Below, piece by piece: positions 32,220-39,770 of a stretch of DNA of 40,000 nt. The notes below the pieces were generated by a model. The model saw only the letters and a list, made by a program, of their open reading frames with translations. It was not told the DNA's origin and ran no database searches. The position numbers were made by a program, and so were the translations under genes. Each line of letters begins with the position of its first letter. Position 1 is the first letter of the stretch. The DNA is taken from NCBI GenBank assembly GCA_002256935.1, contig NCGL01000022.1, positions 1 to 40,000 of the forward strand. Direction: 5' to 3'. This stretch comes from Bdellovibrio sp. 28-41-41. GTDB lineage: Bacteria; Bdellovibrionota; Bdellovibrionia; Bdellovibrionales; Bdellovibrionaceae.

Positions 32220-32891
32220 ATGAAAAAATCTAAATCGGCACCTATGAAGAAGAAATCATCACCAGCTAAGAAGCCGGGAATGGATAAAAAAGTAATTGCT
32301 AAGCCTAAACAAATGGCAGCACTTAAAGCAAAGCCAAGCTTGAAACCAAGTTCTAAAAAACAAGAGCAAAGACCTGACTCAATGGTGGCGGATGGCAAGC
32401 ACTATGATATCATACAGATGATTTTGGATGATCATAAGCCGTTAAAACGTTGCATCGAAATTCTTAAAAATTTAGAACTCAGTTTGAGTTCTCGTCGAGC
32501 GGCATTTAATGAATTTGCGCCATTGTTAACAATTCATGCAAAAGCCGAAGAAGCCGTTCTTTACACATTTGAAAAAACTGAAGTCGACATGCGTGAAGAG
32601 GCGTTTGAAGGTGACGTTGAGCACGCATTGGCCGCGCAAATGGCCGAAGAAGTAAAACAAACCGTTGATAAAGACATCTGGTCGGCAAAAGCCAGAGTTT
32701 TAGCTGAACTTGTTGAGCATCATATCGAAGAAGAAGAAACAGAAATGTTTCCTGAATTGAAAAAACAAGCGAACGCAAGTGACTTGATCCGTTTAGGTGA
32801 AGAATACCAGTCTAAAAAAGGCGAAATCAAAGTAGACGTCCTTCATCCAGCTGTTCAAAAACAGCAACCGGTATTGTCAGTACGTCATTAA
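32220..32891 (+). CDS. Hemerythrin-like protein with histone-like basic tail
   Basis: 223-residue protein in two parts. Residues 1-57 are rich in Lys, Ser, Pro and Ala (MKKSKSAPMKKKSSPAKKPG and on), like histone H1-type tails. Residues about 62-205 form an HHE hemerythrin domain: ILDDHKPLKRCIE, IHAKAEEAVLYT, EHALAAQMAEE and ELVEHHIEEEETEMFPEL supply the iron ligands. The ATG at 32220 has GGAGG six bases upstream. The tail suggests binding to nucleic acid, placing an oxygen-, NO- or iron-handling site on DNA or RNA; that is inference. The second hemerythrin in the window lacks such a tail. Confidence 0.85.
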   Translation: MKKSKSAPMKKKSSPAKKPGMDKKVIAKPKQMAALKAKPSLKPSSKKQEQRPDSMVADGKHYDIIQMILDDHKPLKRCIEILKNLELSLSSRRAAFNEFAPLLTIHAKAEEAVLYTFEKTEVDMREEAFEGDVEHALAAQMAEEVKQTVDKDIWSAKARVLAELVEHHIEEEETEMFPELKKQANASDLIRLGEEYQSKKGEIKVDVLHPAVQKQQPVLSVRH

Positions 32892-32902
32892 TTCAAGCAG
32901 TG

Positions 32903-32945
32903 AAGCGGGGTTCAAAAGATTCCGCTTTGCTAATCCCTAAAGCGG
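32903..32945 (+). other. Alternative hairpins after hemerythrin gene
   Basis: CCGCTTT (32922-32928) can pair with AAGCGG at 32903-32908 or with AAAGCGG at 32939-32945. It may end the hemerythrin transcript, though no thymine run follows. The remaining 32946-33195 holds nothing I can support; an open frame at 32969-33199 (minus) shows no coding character. Confidence 0.35.
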
Positions 32946-33232
32946 CTCGAATCAATCACATTTATCTGTCAGCCAGCCGCATTGGCCCCTGTGCCCACCT
33001 TTAGATAACGTATTCCGGTAGTAGTCGACTTCTTTTTGAGTCTCGCAGAAAACGACGGTCGATACAGCATAGCTATCGGCATTCCCGCTGTAGCCAGGGC
33101 GTAACTGGGTAGTCCATCGATTTTTTTTCTACTTGGTGATTCCAAGCTTGGTTGTTGTATTTGAGAAAATACATAAACCATCCTAGGGTATAAACTCAAA
33201 CTTTGAGACTCATTTGCACATCATCGATAATT

Positions 33233-33382
33233 TCATTTTCGATTCTGAGTGCATCCGTAATTGTGTAAATTTCTTTGAATCCATGCAGTTTCAAAGTCAG
33301 GAGTCATTGGCTCGCGGCTCCAGCGACTAATCAGAGTTGCAATGAATTCGTTAACTGTGCAGTGATGGATTTGGAAATTCAT
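33233..33382 (-). CDS. 49-residue ORF downstream of FKBP gene, possibly frameshifted
   Basis: The ATG directly follows the FKBP stop (TAAATG). The frame opens MNFQIHHCTVNEFIATLISR and ends at 33233. From about 33297 a second frame on the same strand runs on to 33196 with a more natural composition (LHGFKEIYTITDALRIENEI, then IDDVQMSLKV). The two may be halves of one small gene split by a frameshift, or only the first is translated. No family is recognised. Confidence 0.35.
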   Translation of the reverse strand: MNFQIHHCTVNEFIATLISRWSREPMTPDFETAWIQRNLHNYGCTQNRK

Positions 33383-33718
33383 TTATTCATCCCGCGTGCG
33401 AACTTCGATTAGCTCCACATGAAATATCAAATTGGAATGCGGTTTAATCAAACCCTTCTCGCGATCGCCATATCCTAAATGTGAGGGAACAAATAAAGTA
33501 CGCTTTCCGCCTTCTTTCATTCCAATGATACCAAGGTCCCAGCCTTGAATGACACGTTTAGATCCGATAACAAATTGAAACGGACGGCCATGTTTTTGAG
33601 AGGAATCAAACTCTGTTCCGTTTTCTAGCAACCCGGTGTAGTGACAGATCACGAGCGCGCCTTTAACGACGGTCTTTCCAGTGCCTTCAAACGTATCGGT
33701 GAATTTTAATTCTTGCAT
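33383..33718 (-). CDS. FKBP-type peptidyl-prolyl isomerase
   Basis: 111-residue single-domain FKBP that catalyses cis-trans isomerisation of prolyl bonds. The active-site pattern is visible: VICHYTGLLENGTEFDSS (about residues 25-42), FVIGSKRVIQGWDLGIIGMKEGGKRTLF broken as VIQGWDLGIIGMKEGGKR (about 56-73), GYGDREKG and NLIFHVELIEV. There is no signal peptide, so it acts in the cytoplasm. The length is typical of minimal FKBPs. Confidence 0.93.
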   Translation of the reverse strand: MQELKFTDTFEGTGKTVVKGALVICHYTGLLENGTEFDSSQKHGRPFQFVIGSKRVIQGWDLGIIGMKEGGKRTLFVPSHLGYGDREKGLIKPHSNLIFHVELIEVRTRDE

Positions 33719-34046
33719 TTGGTAACTATAGAAACTCTAAAGTTACTTTTCAAATTATATTTTATTTCAAAATTTTTACGATAGGCCGTGATCCAGCGGC
33801 CTTGCAGACCACCCAAGATAATACCCGGCGCGATCCATAAAATCGGCGAGCTTGTAAATAGTCCAAGAACGAAGGAGAGAAAAATTTTGCGAATCTGTCG
33901 TTCTGGACCCATCCGGTTTTTACATGAAGTGATCCGCCTTTTTTAGAAGCGAGTGGAATAACCAATACGCTCAGAGCTAATGCGCCAGCAATGGCATCAG
34001 CCAGGAAAAGCCATCGGATAGAACTGTCTAAATTTAAAAATATCAT
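33706..34046 (-). pseudogene. Decayed membrane-protein gene (DUF2306-like)
   Basis: The frame from 34046 begins with a membrane segment (LFLADAIAGALALSVLVIPL) and SKKGGSLHVKTGW, which resembles the start of DUF2306-type membrane proteins. It then loses sense. A different frame from 33912 carries a late-looking part (FTSSPILWIAPGIILGG, then RWITAYRKNF). The middle of the usual protein is absent. I read this as an internal deletion plus frameshift. The region 34047-34307 has no other gene. Confidence 0.45.
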
Positions 34047-34307
34047 TGGTTATCGTTCCTGTTTTTCAATTTTGGCCGCAGCTGTTTTTTTCTAAACGCC
34101 ATAATCGAGATATTATAGAGGTAATGTGGAAGGCTTACCAAATTTTCGTTGAAAAAATTAGTCGTTTTGTCCAGAGAGTAGGCTGATGTCGCTTTAAAAC
34201 ACCTAAGCGGTGATTTTTTAGGCAAAATTATGTTAAAAAATATTTTAAAATCTGATTGACTACAAACACGTTTTCTATCAAATTGTGCTCTCTTAAGTCA
34301 TTCGAGT

Positions 34308-34383
34308 GGTTCGCTAGCTCAGCTGGTAGAGCATTTCACTTTTAATGAAAGGGTCGATGGTTCGAATCCATCGCGAGCCACCA
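34308..34383 (+). tRNA. tRNA-Lys (TTT)
   Basis: Complete cloverleaf with acceptor GGTTCGC/GCGAGCC, D arm GCTCAGCTGGTAGAGC, anticodon stem TTTCA/TGAAA with loop CTTTTAA (anticodon TTT), T arm GATGGTTCGAATCCATC, discriminator A and encoded CCA. TTGACT at 34256 may be the -35 of a promoter shared with the tRNA-Glu gene 40 bp downstream. Confidence 0.97.
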
Positions 34384-34423
34384 TTTTCTCGATGCCTTAA
34401 GATCTGACTCCGATTTTCTCAGA

Positions 34424-34499
34424 GTCCCCTTCGTCTAGAGGCCTAGGACGGCTCCCTTTCACGGAGCAGACACGAGTTCGAATCTCGTAGGGGACGCCA
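34424..34499 (+). tRNA. tRNA-Glu (TTC), integration target
   Basis: Cloverleaf with acceptor GTCCCCT/AGGGGAC, anticodon stem GCTCC/GGAGC with loop CTTTCAC (anticodon TTC), T arm ACGAGTTCGAATCTCGT, discriminator G and encoded CCA. Its 3' part from 34454 is duplicated at 39328-39374, which marks it as the insertion site of the neighbouring element. The gene itself is intact. Confidence 0.97.
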
Positions 34500-34500
34500 A
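34454..34500. repeat. attL: 47-bp direct repeat within tRNA-Glu
   Basis: The 47 bases from CCCTTTCACGGAG to GGGGACGCCAA recur exactly at 39328-39374. The segment covers the anticodon loop to one base past CCA, the usual core for tRNA-targeting tyrosine recombinases. Confidence 0.92.
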
Positions 34501-34549
34501 TTAAATCAATTACTTACAACTTTTTAAATTTTCTTGGTCGCCAATCTGG

Positions 34550-35572
34550 TCACCATGTCTTGGTGACCAAATCCTTACCGTTAAATGCAGTGTTTACGGC
34601 GCGTTTTAAATGACCACTTGTGACCCTTAGATAAGTCTTGGTCATATTAAAATTTGAATGCCCCATCAATTCTCTGACGGAATTTAGATCCACTCCATTT
34701 TCGATGGCTCTGGTCGCAAAGCTATGTCTCATGCCGTATAGGGTATAACCCTTTAGTCCCAGCTTTCTGACGGCGACTCTTACAACTCTCGCGGCCGAAT
34801 TACTGTTGATGGGCTTTTTGCCTATTAAGCTTGGAAAAGCGAATGCCCCCGGAGTTTGCAATCGCCACTCTTTTAGAACGGTCGATAAAAAGGGATGAAT
34901 TGAAATCCATCTCTCTCGCTCAGAGCCTTGACCTTTAAAACTAGCGGCGCGAATCACTTCTTTATTGAAATCAATATCTCGATTCCATTCTAATTTCATG
35001 ACTTCACACGGCCTCATGCCTGTATAAGCAATAACTAGGACAACTATTCTTGCCCATCCGGTCAAGTGACCAACAACAGAACTAATTTGTTCATCACTCC
35101 AAATCTGGCGTTCAATTTTTCTAGACTCGGGCAAAGATTTTAATCTTAGGGCCGGAGACTGCGCGATCATTCCCCAGTCCACACAGCAGTTAAAAAAATG
35201 TTTATAGGTATTAAACATCCGATTTACACTGCTAGGCTTCATCTTTCGAAAAAGCAAATGAGTCTGAAACGACTGCAAGTATTCTAGTTTAATATGGTTC
35301 ATTTTTTTAAGCTGCAACTCCTGCAAATATTCAAATAGTATGCTAAACATATACTTTTCAAATTGCGGTTTGGCTTTCCTGATTGAGAAAGTATGAAAGT
35401 ATCTATGAATGGCCTGCTTTAGCTCACTACAGTCGGTATCGTTCGAGCCCGTAACAGATTTTTCATAAAGAATTGCACCTTCTTCTGAATCAAAACATTT
35501 TGTGGTTCGCTTTCCTCTTAAATAAATATCCACTATCCATTTGTTTCTATTTCTGCGAAATCTTATTCCCAT
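34550..35572 (-). CDS. Tyrosine recombinase (integrase)
   Basis: 340-residue phage-type integrase. The N terminus has an arm-type DNA-binding segment (residues 1-50) and a SAM-like core-binding domain (about 60-165). The catalytic domain shows arginine in TGMRPCEVMKLEW (about 190), the YGMRHSFATRAIENG box (about 290), LMGHSNFNMTKTY with the histidine and nucleophilic tyrosine (about 312-325). In the HxxR box the first histidine is Tyr, a known variant. It lies beside attL and is presumed to catalyse insertion into tRNA-Glu. AAGGA precedes the ATG; it overlaps the upstream gene by 10 bp. Confidence 0.95.
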   Translation of the reverse strand: MGIRFRRNRNKWIVDIYLRGKRTTKCFDSEEGAILYEKSVTGSNDTDCSELKQAIHRYFHTFSIRKAKPQFEKYMFSILFEYLQELQLKKMNHIKLEYLQSFQTHLLFRKMKPSSVNRMFNTYKHFFNCCVDWGMIAQSPALRLKSLPESRKIERQIWSDEQISSVVGHLTGWARIVVLVIAYTGMRPCEVMKLEWNRDIDFNKEVIRAASFKGQGSERERWISIHPFLSTVLKEWRLQTPGAFAFPSLIGKKPINSNSAARVVRVAVRKLGLKGYTLYGMRHSFATRAIENGVDLNSVRELMGHSNFNMTKTYLRVTSGHLKRAVNTAFNGKDLVTKTW

Positions 35573-35763
35573 AACTTTTCCTTTTTTTGGTGAGTTATGG
35601 CGTCCGTGGTCGCAGTTACTTGGATAGAGAGGGAAGATTCGGGAATTCTTATTAGGTTCCCAAATTTTACAGCAAGAATTTTCTTATTTTTCACAAGTCT
35701 ATAAATTGTAGATTTACTACAACATAAAAGATCCGCGAGGGATTCAGGGGTATGGTATTTCAT
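35563..35763 (-). CDS. Excisionase-like helix-turn-helix protein
   Basis: 66-residue protein with a MerR-like helix-turn-helix of the excisionase/HTH_17 type: YHTPESLADLLCCSKSTIYR, then VKNKKILAVKFGNLIRIPES. Such proteins steer integrases toward excision or act as small repressors. It overlaps the integrase gene by 10 bp and the preceding ORF in an ATGA junction, so all are likely one operon. Confidence 0.85.
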   Translation of the reverse strand: MKYHTPESLADLLCCSKSTIYRLVKNKKILAVKFGNLIRIPESSLSIQVTATTDAITHQKKEKLWE

Positions 35764-35984
35764 GCCTTACCGCCGAAAAAGAAAATCACTGCTACAAAAA
35801 TAAAATTCTTTTTTATGCTAAAATCATTCTTTCTATTTTCAAAGATCTGAAAGCAAAATCCTTTCAAAATCGCCTCTAGATTTACTACACTTTCCGTTAT
35901 TTTCAATCCTAATATTATTTCTACGTCGGCGCCGCCGACGTGGTAAACAGCGACCAAATTATTTTCATTTTTTAGGAGGTCCAT
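35760..35984 (-). CDS. Unknown 74-residue element protein
   Basis: A 74-residue frame linked by overlaps to its neighbours: its ATG overlaps the stop of the upstream gene (TAATG) and its stop overlaps the excisionase start (ATGA). The N-terminal two-thirds look soluble (VYHVGGADVEIILGLKITES); the C terminus ends in a hydrophobic run (FIFVAVIFFFGGKA), possibly a tail anchor. No family is recognised. Support comes mainly from the operon geometry. Confidence 0.5.
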   Translation of the reverse strand: MDLLKNENNLVAVYHVGGADVEIILGLKITESVVNLEAILKGFCFQIFENRKNDFSIKKNFIFVAVIFFFGGKA

Positions 35985-36628
35985 TAAATTTGGTTCCTAT
36001 TGAAGTTTGATCGAACTTTAAAAAATGGGTTTGATATAAAGTGTATAGCTAGATTAGAAATCCCGTTGTTGCAAAATAATTTGGAAGTGTTTGATTTCAG
36101 TGGCAATCTTGAGATAATCGATCGACACAGCCTCCGTCCCGGTGCGGAGGCTGTACCTATGCGGGAATATAATATTTTTGCGACACAATTGTTATAGCTG
36201 GCTTCATTTTTTATATTTAATCCCGATTCGTGTGAGACGAAATCAGAATTCGAAAACAAATTTTCCTTAAAGGCATCAACGCTAACTCTTTTTTTGAAAG
36301 GTGAAGACACTTTTTCCGCATAGTTTATTGCGTTGTGTAACCAAACCACTCTATTAATGGATTCTGAATTCTGAAATGGCCTTATGGTAGTCGCGTATTT
36401 AGAGTCAAACTTACAACTCGCTTCAGTTTCAACAGCCGTTAGAAAATAATTGGGCCGGAAGGAAATGGGGCCGATGCCATTTGGGCATCTATATTTACGC
36501 AATGAAAATCGGATCGGATGAAGTTCCAACTGAATTTGTTCGTTTTCTTCCACCGTAAAAAATGAAACACCGATCGTGTAAGCCGACCGACGATCTGAAT
36601 TAACTCGACAACGCAGATTTCCATTCAT
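35984..36628 (-). CDS. Unknown 214-residue element protein
   Basis: The start is fixed by an excellent ribosome binding site (AGGAGGGGGAACT before the ATG). It is the first gene of the leftward operon ending in integrase. The first 150 residues look like a normal soluble protein with several cysteines (RCRVNSDRR, RKYRCPNGIGP, SCKFDSKYA). The last 60 residues have odd composition and overlap a plausible-looking open frame on the other strand (36000-36197), so the natural end may have been lost or extended. No family is recognised. Confidence 0.55.
   Translation of the reverse strand: MNGNLRCRVNSDRRSAYTIGVSFFTVEENEQIQLELHPIRFSLRKYRCPNGIGPISFRPNYFLTAVETEASCKFDSKYATTIRPFQNSESINRVVWLHNAINYAEKVSSPFKKRVSVDAFKENLFSNSDFVSHESGLNIKNEASYNNCVAKILYSRIGTASAPGRRLCRSIISRLPLKSNTSKLFCNNGISNLAIHFISNPFFKVRSNFNRNQI
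36127..36154. other. Perfect 10-bp stem hairpin
   Basis: ACAGCCTCCG (36127-36136) pairs with CGGAGGCTGT (36145-36154) around an 8-nt loop, GC-rich in an AT-rich stretch. No thymine run follows on either strand. It lies inside the 3' part of the unknown gene at 35984-36628 and may be an old terminator now read through. Confidence 0.5.
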
Positions 36629-36815
36629 AGTTCCCCCTCCTGATTTTCTGAAGAGGTGTAATACACACTCTTACCAGTTAGTAGTGCAACGGGGGAACCA
36701 AAGTACGAAGCTTCAAGTAAATGATTAGATTTCATAATAAAAACACGAAACGACTCTGAATATGCGAAATAAACTTCGCGAGTCTCCGTTCAATTTTTAG
36801 TATTTTTAGGTCCTG

Positions 36816-36835
36816 ATAAACGGGTTTCCGTTTAT
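36816..36835. other. Hairpin in element intergenic region
   Basis: ATAAACGG and CCGTTTAT form an 8-bp stem with a GTTT loop. It lies in 36629-37052, which has no supported gene. A second, long-looped inverted repeat (GGCCGTCA at 36905-36912, TGACGGCC at 36950-36957) follows it. Confidence 0.45.
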
Positions 36836-37052
36836 TCTGCTGAACATAAGAAAATGAAGTCTGGGAAGAGAATATTTAATGTAGGTTGCACAGTTTGCTT
36901 AAAGGGCCGTCAAACGTACAATGATTCAAAGATAAAAAGATCGCTTTACTGACGGCCTGATTGCTTTTCTAACTAGGGCCATCGCTCTGAAGAATTTTTT
37001 GGGACTGAATAGTGAAGTCCGATTGAACTAGCGAGATCTAAAACCCAGGTGT

Positions 37053-37508
37053 TTAATTCAAATATTTTGACAGAAGTTGTCTTACATATTTTGTGTTAAA
37101 TTCTGCTAGGCCTAGTCGGTCATCTTCAGACACGTCGTTATACATTCCTCCATCAAGTTTAATTGATGAAGAGGATATACTATTTGGGCTGCAGCTCTCA
37201 TTTATACTAATTTCTATACTCATTTTCTTTCTTTCGCCATCAGCTATAAAAATTGACCTGGATAACAAACTTGGATTCTCTAACTGTATAAAATAGTTTA
37301 TCGATACAAGTCTTCTGCTATCAATAATTTGTGAAGCTGTATTGCCAATCTTTATCGATTGAACCTCGTCGCCACGTATTTCTAAACTAGTTAGAGTATC
37401 TAAAATATACCGATTTGCTTCCTCTAAATTAATATTTGAGACGCAATCTGAACTCGCTATAGCTAGATGATTTAAAAAAAGTGTTAAAACAAGAAACAAC
37501 TTAAACAT
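37053..37508 (-). CDS. Secreted small protein of unknown function
   Basis: 151-residue protein with a clear signal peptide (MFKLFLVLTLFLNHLAIASS) and a mature part of about 130 residues with two cysteines (DCVSN near the start, ESCSPNS near residue 115) that may form a disulfide. The ATG at 37508 has GGAG six bases upstream; the longer frame from 37607 lacks one and would bury the signal peptide. It is cargo of the tRNA-Glu element. I recognise no family. Confidence 0.65.
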   Translation of the reverse strand: MFKLFLVLTLFLNHLAIASSDCVSNINLEEANRYILDTLTSLEIRGDEVQSIKIGNTASQIIDSRRLVSINYFIQLENPSLLSRSIFIADGERKKMSIEISINESCSPNSISSSSIKLDGGMYNDVSEDDRLGLAEFNTKYVRQLLSKYLN

Positions 37509-37636
37509 ACATTTCTCCGATAGAAATATTCTATGCAATCTATGCCAAGGGCTTCTATAAAGACCAAGAACCATGCGTGCTGGTTTAATAAGACTTGGGA
37601 TGTCCAATTTAACGTCATCTTGATGCCCTAAAAAGT

Positions 37637-37863
37637 AATCAAATTGGCGGGCCGGGAATCAACTTTAATTGATCCTTGTGAAGCTTCGGTTAACGATCGA
37701 TCGGCCCGCTTGTTACCGAGTGCCCTAAAGCGGCCAAAAGGCCCTGTAACTTGATCGATTGGCTGAGCTCTTATAAGGTCAATTGGTAGCACTTCGATCA
37801 ACATAGCTACTTCGGACCCCAAATAGCATTATTTAGACGATTCGCCAGCCCGCCAATTTGATT
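37637..37863. repeat. 227-bp segment with terminal inverted repeats (MITE-like)
   Basis: AATCAAATTGGCGGGC at 37637-37652 is the exact reverse complement of 37848-37863, and similarity continues imperfectly inward for about eight more bases. The interior has further short inverted repeats (GGCC-AAAA-GGCC, ATCAA...TTGAT) and no convincing gene. The form suits a non-autonomous transposable element or a strongly folded RNA. No target duplication could be confirmed. Confidence 0.5.
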
Positions 37864-37999
37864 CCATTATTGATCGCTATTAAACATAACGAGCTACAGC
37901 TATTCGAATTTAGTGGAAATTGTTGAGTAATAATTTTCAAATTTCCAGGTCTTGAGTTTCCCCCTTCATAGGCTCATCAGTTGCACTACATATAAATAT

Positions 38000-39022
38000 A
38001 TGGGTGTATTTCAATTTAAACGACAAAAAACGTCTAATTTTTTTTCAGCACTTAGCCAATTTGGACAGGTCGGGGGATTTGCTATCTTATTGTCTGTTCA
38101 GCTTTTGCCCCCGTCCTTGTGGGCACTAAACGGGACACCGGTAAATGAAGAAGATGCTGTAAGTACTCCAGTTGTTTCATTAATTTACCGAAATTCAAAT
38201 CAAACGCGGATTGGTTGTACTGGTACAAAAATTGGACCTAAATTGGTGTTATCCGCGGCACATTGTTTTGATCGCAATTTACCTACTTGGGTCGGAGTAG
38301 GTCATACTTTAAGTCGTTCGAATCGAATAAAAATTGAATGGATGACATTTGTTAAAAGAAATATATCGCCTTTAGATGGCCTGTACGGTGATCTGGCCCT
38401 CGTGAAAACAGTAGATAATATTGAATCCCAAGACGGGATTTCAATCCCAGAAGCAAAAATTGGCGCAATTGCGGATCTCAATTCTAGCATCGCTCTAACA
38501 ATGATCGGTTTTGGCTATAACAATCTCGAATCCTGGGAGCGTTGGGCGGACAACGGTGCGCCCGAAAATGAGAATGTTTTAAGAATGGCATCATTTCCAG
38601 TCTTTTCAGATGGTCAAACTCGACTTGCCCTCGGCACGCCATTTAACACAAACCAGTCTCGTTATATCGATATCACTCAACATCCTAGCGACGATTTAAC
38701 AAAGCAATTTATAATGGTTCGCGATCTATCACAGCGTGCATTTGGGATTGATTCAGGTGGTCCTCTTCTTTCCTATGGAAAAGATGGGTTCTTCATTTAT
38801 GGCGTTACACATGGTCCACAAGAAATACTTTCTTCGGTTCTCAAAAATTCGAACGAAACCATTCTGGCTGTCTCCGAGCGTGTTTCGCATTGGGTTCATT
38901 ATGCTCGCATTGACATATATAAAACATGGATCACCTGCCATTCCCAAGAAGAAGGTACCCATAGTCTTGAACACAATTGCGGTTTCGAAAAGCGTTTGAA
39001 ATCCCAGCGAGTCGCCCATTAA
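38000..39022 (+). CDS. Secreted trypsin-like serine protease
   Basis: 340-residue S1-family protease. A basic N terminus and hydrophobic segment (about residues 20-40, ending LLPPSLWA) form a long signal peptide. The triad is visible: His in KLVLSAAHCFD, Asp in YGDLALVKT, Ser in GIDSGGPLLS. The usual IVGG mature start is replaced by LNGTPV, and the serine box lacks the first Gly-Asp order (IDSGGP instead of GDSGGP keeps Asp). The ATG at 38000 is preferred to an in-frame TTG at 37952; neither has a strong ribosome binding site. It is cargo of the integrative element. Confidence 0.85.
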   Translation: MGVFQFKRQKTSNFFSALSQFGQVGGFAILLSVQLLPPSLWALNGTPVNEEDAVSTPVVSLIYRNSNQTRIGCTGTKIGPKLVLSAAHCFDRNLPTWVGVGHTLSRSNRIKIEWMTFVKRNISPLDGLYGDLALVKTVDNIESQDGISIPEAKIGAIADLNSSIALTMIGFGYNNLESWERWADNGAPENENVLRMASFPVFSDGQTRLALGTPFNTNQSRYIDITQHPSDDLTKQFIMVRDLSQRAFGIDSGGPLLSYGKDGFFIYGVTHGPQEILSSVLKNSNETILAVSERVSHWVHYARIDIYKTWITCHSQEEGTHSLEHNCGFEKRLKSQRVAH

Positions 39023-39327
39023 AATAAACCAGGCATTTGTTCTAAACCACTTGGTTTTAATAATCTTAAGATCGTTAGGGCTCTAGAAAATGGGGCTCTA
39101 AGTTTTGTTTAGTACCGCTGCGGTCATAAAAGCGCAGCCGTTGATAAGTATACTCCTGTCATAAAACTATAACGTGAGTTAAACCGGGATCGAATTTTTT
39201 GATTTCACAAAACTGCAAATTACTGACAACCATTGATAACCAGTGAGAAAAATCGTGCGACCACGATTAGGTCGAAATGCAAACTAACTTCCTGATTTTA
39301 TATAAGAATTTTATCTTCCCGACTCTA

Positions 39328-39374
39328 CCCTTTCACGGAGCAGACACGAGTTCGAATCTCGTAGGGGACGCCAA
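39328..39374. repeat. attR: 47-bp copy of tRNA-Glu 3' end
   Basis: Exact copy of 34454-34500 that lacks the 5' half of the tRNA, so it is not a functional tRNA gene. It marks the right end of the element. The stretch 39023-39327 has no gene; an imperfect hairpin (GCTGCG with CGCAGC) near 39128 may end the protease transcript. Confidence 0.92.
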
Positions 39375-39380
39375 ATTATT

Positions 39381-39770
39381 TCAATAACTTTCTTTAAGCT
39401 TCGCACTGACATGCAAATCCACGTCTTTTTCTGGGGCCTCTATACAAAGATCAACTTCGCCGCTCTCGATGACAAGCCACCAATTTCGGCGTGCCGCTTC
39501 GGCATCGTAAAAATGAAACTCAACCACAAAGCATTTAACTTTTGCAAAATAGCTGGCGTCTAAAATATTCAGGGGAACACCTTTTCCGTACTGCTGGCGA
39601 ACAGCCTCCCAGTTAATCTCTAAAACCCATGGCGGCACATATCCGGTTGGGTGTTCGGCGATTCCTTTTTCAATTACTTTTGTAAGCGCACGTCGATCTT
39701 TTTTTAATAGTCTTGAAATGACCCGAACTGTTCGGCCCTGACTGTGTAGACACATGTAACATGTACCCAT
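39381..39770 (-). CDS. Conserved-looking protein of unknown function
   Basis: 129-residue frame that ends 6 bp from attR, on the host side of the element. It has a basic N-terminal region (VISRLLKKDRRALTKVIEKG) and a tryptophan-rich middle (PPWVLEINWEAVRQQYGKG), and ends KDVDLHVSAKLKESY. No family is recognised. The ATG at 39770 lacks a ribosome binding site; the ATG at 39755 is an alternative. The remaining 39771-40000 shows no supported gene. Confidence 0.5.
   Translation of the reverse strand: MGTCYMCLHSQGRTVRVISRLLKKDRRALTKVIEKGIAEHPTGYVPPWVLEINWEAVRQQYGKGVPLNILDASYFAKVKCFVVEFHFYDAEAARRNWWLVIESGEVDLCIEAPEKDVDLHVSAKLKESY

Larger units (their letters stand above)
34501..39374. mobile_element. 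Integrative element in tRNA-Glu (about 4.9 kb)
   Basis: A region bounded by 47-bp direct repeats derived from tRNA-Glu, with a tyrosine integrase gene 50 bp inside the left end and an excisionase-like gene next to it. Cargo: two unknown proteins, a secreted small protein and a trypsin-like protease, plus a 227-bp segment with terminal inverted repeats. No replication, capsid or conjugation gene is seen, so it is a minimal genomic island or satellite that would need help to move. Confidence 0.85.

Noticed and set aside
32969..33199. 76-codon open frame on the minus strand
   Set aside because: No ribosome binding site, no recognisable pattern, and it overlaps the end of the more convincing frame near 33196.
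36905..36957. Terminator from GGCCGTCA / TGACGGCC
   Set aside because: The loop of about 37 nt is too long for an intrinsic terminator and no gene ends there.
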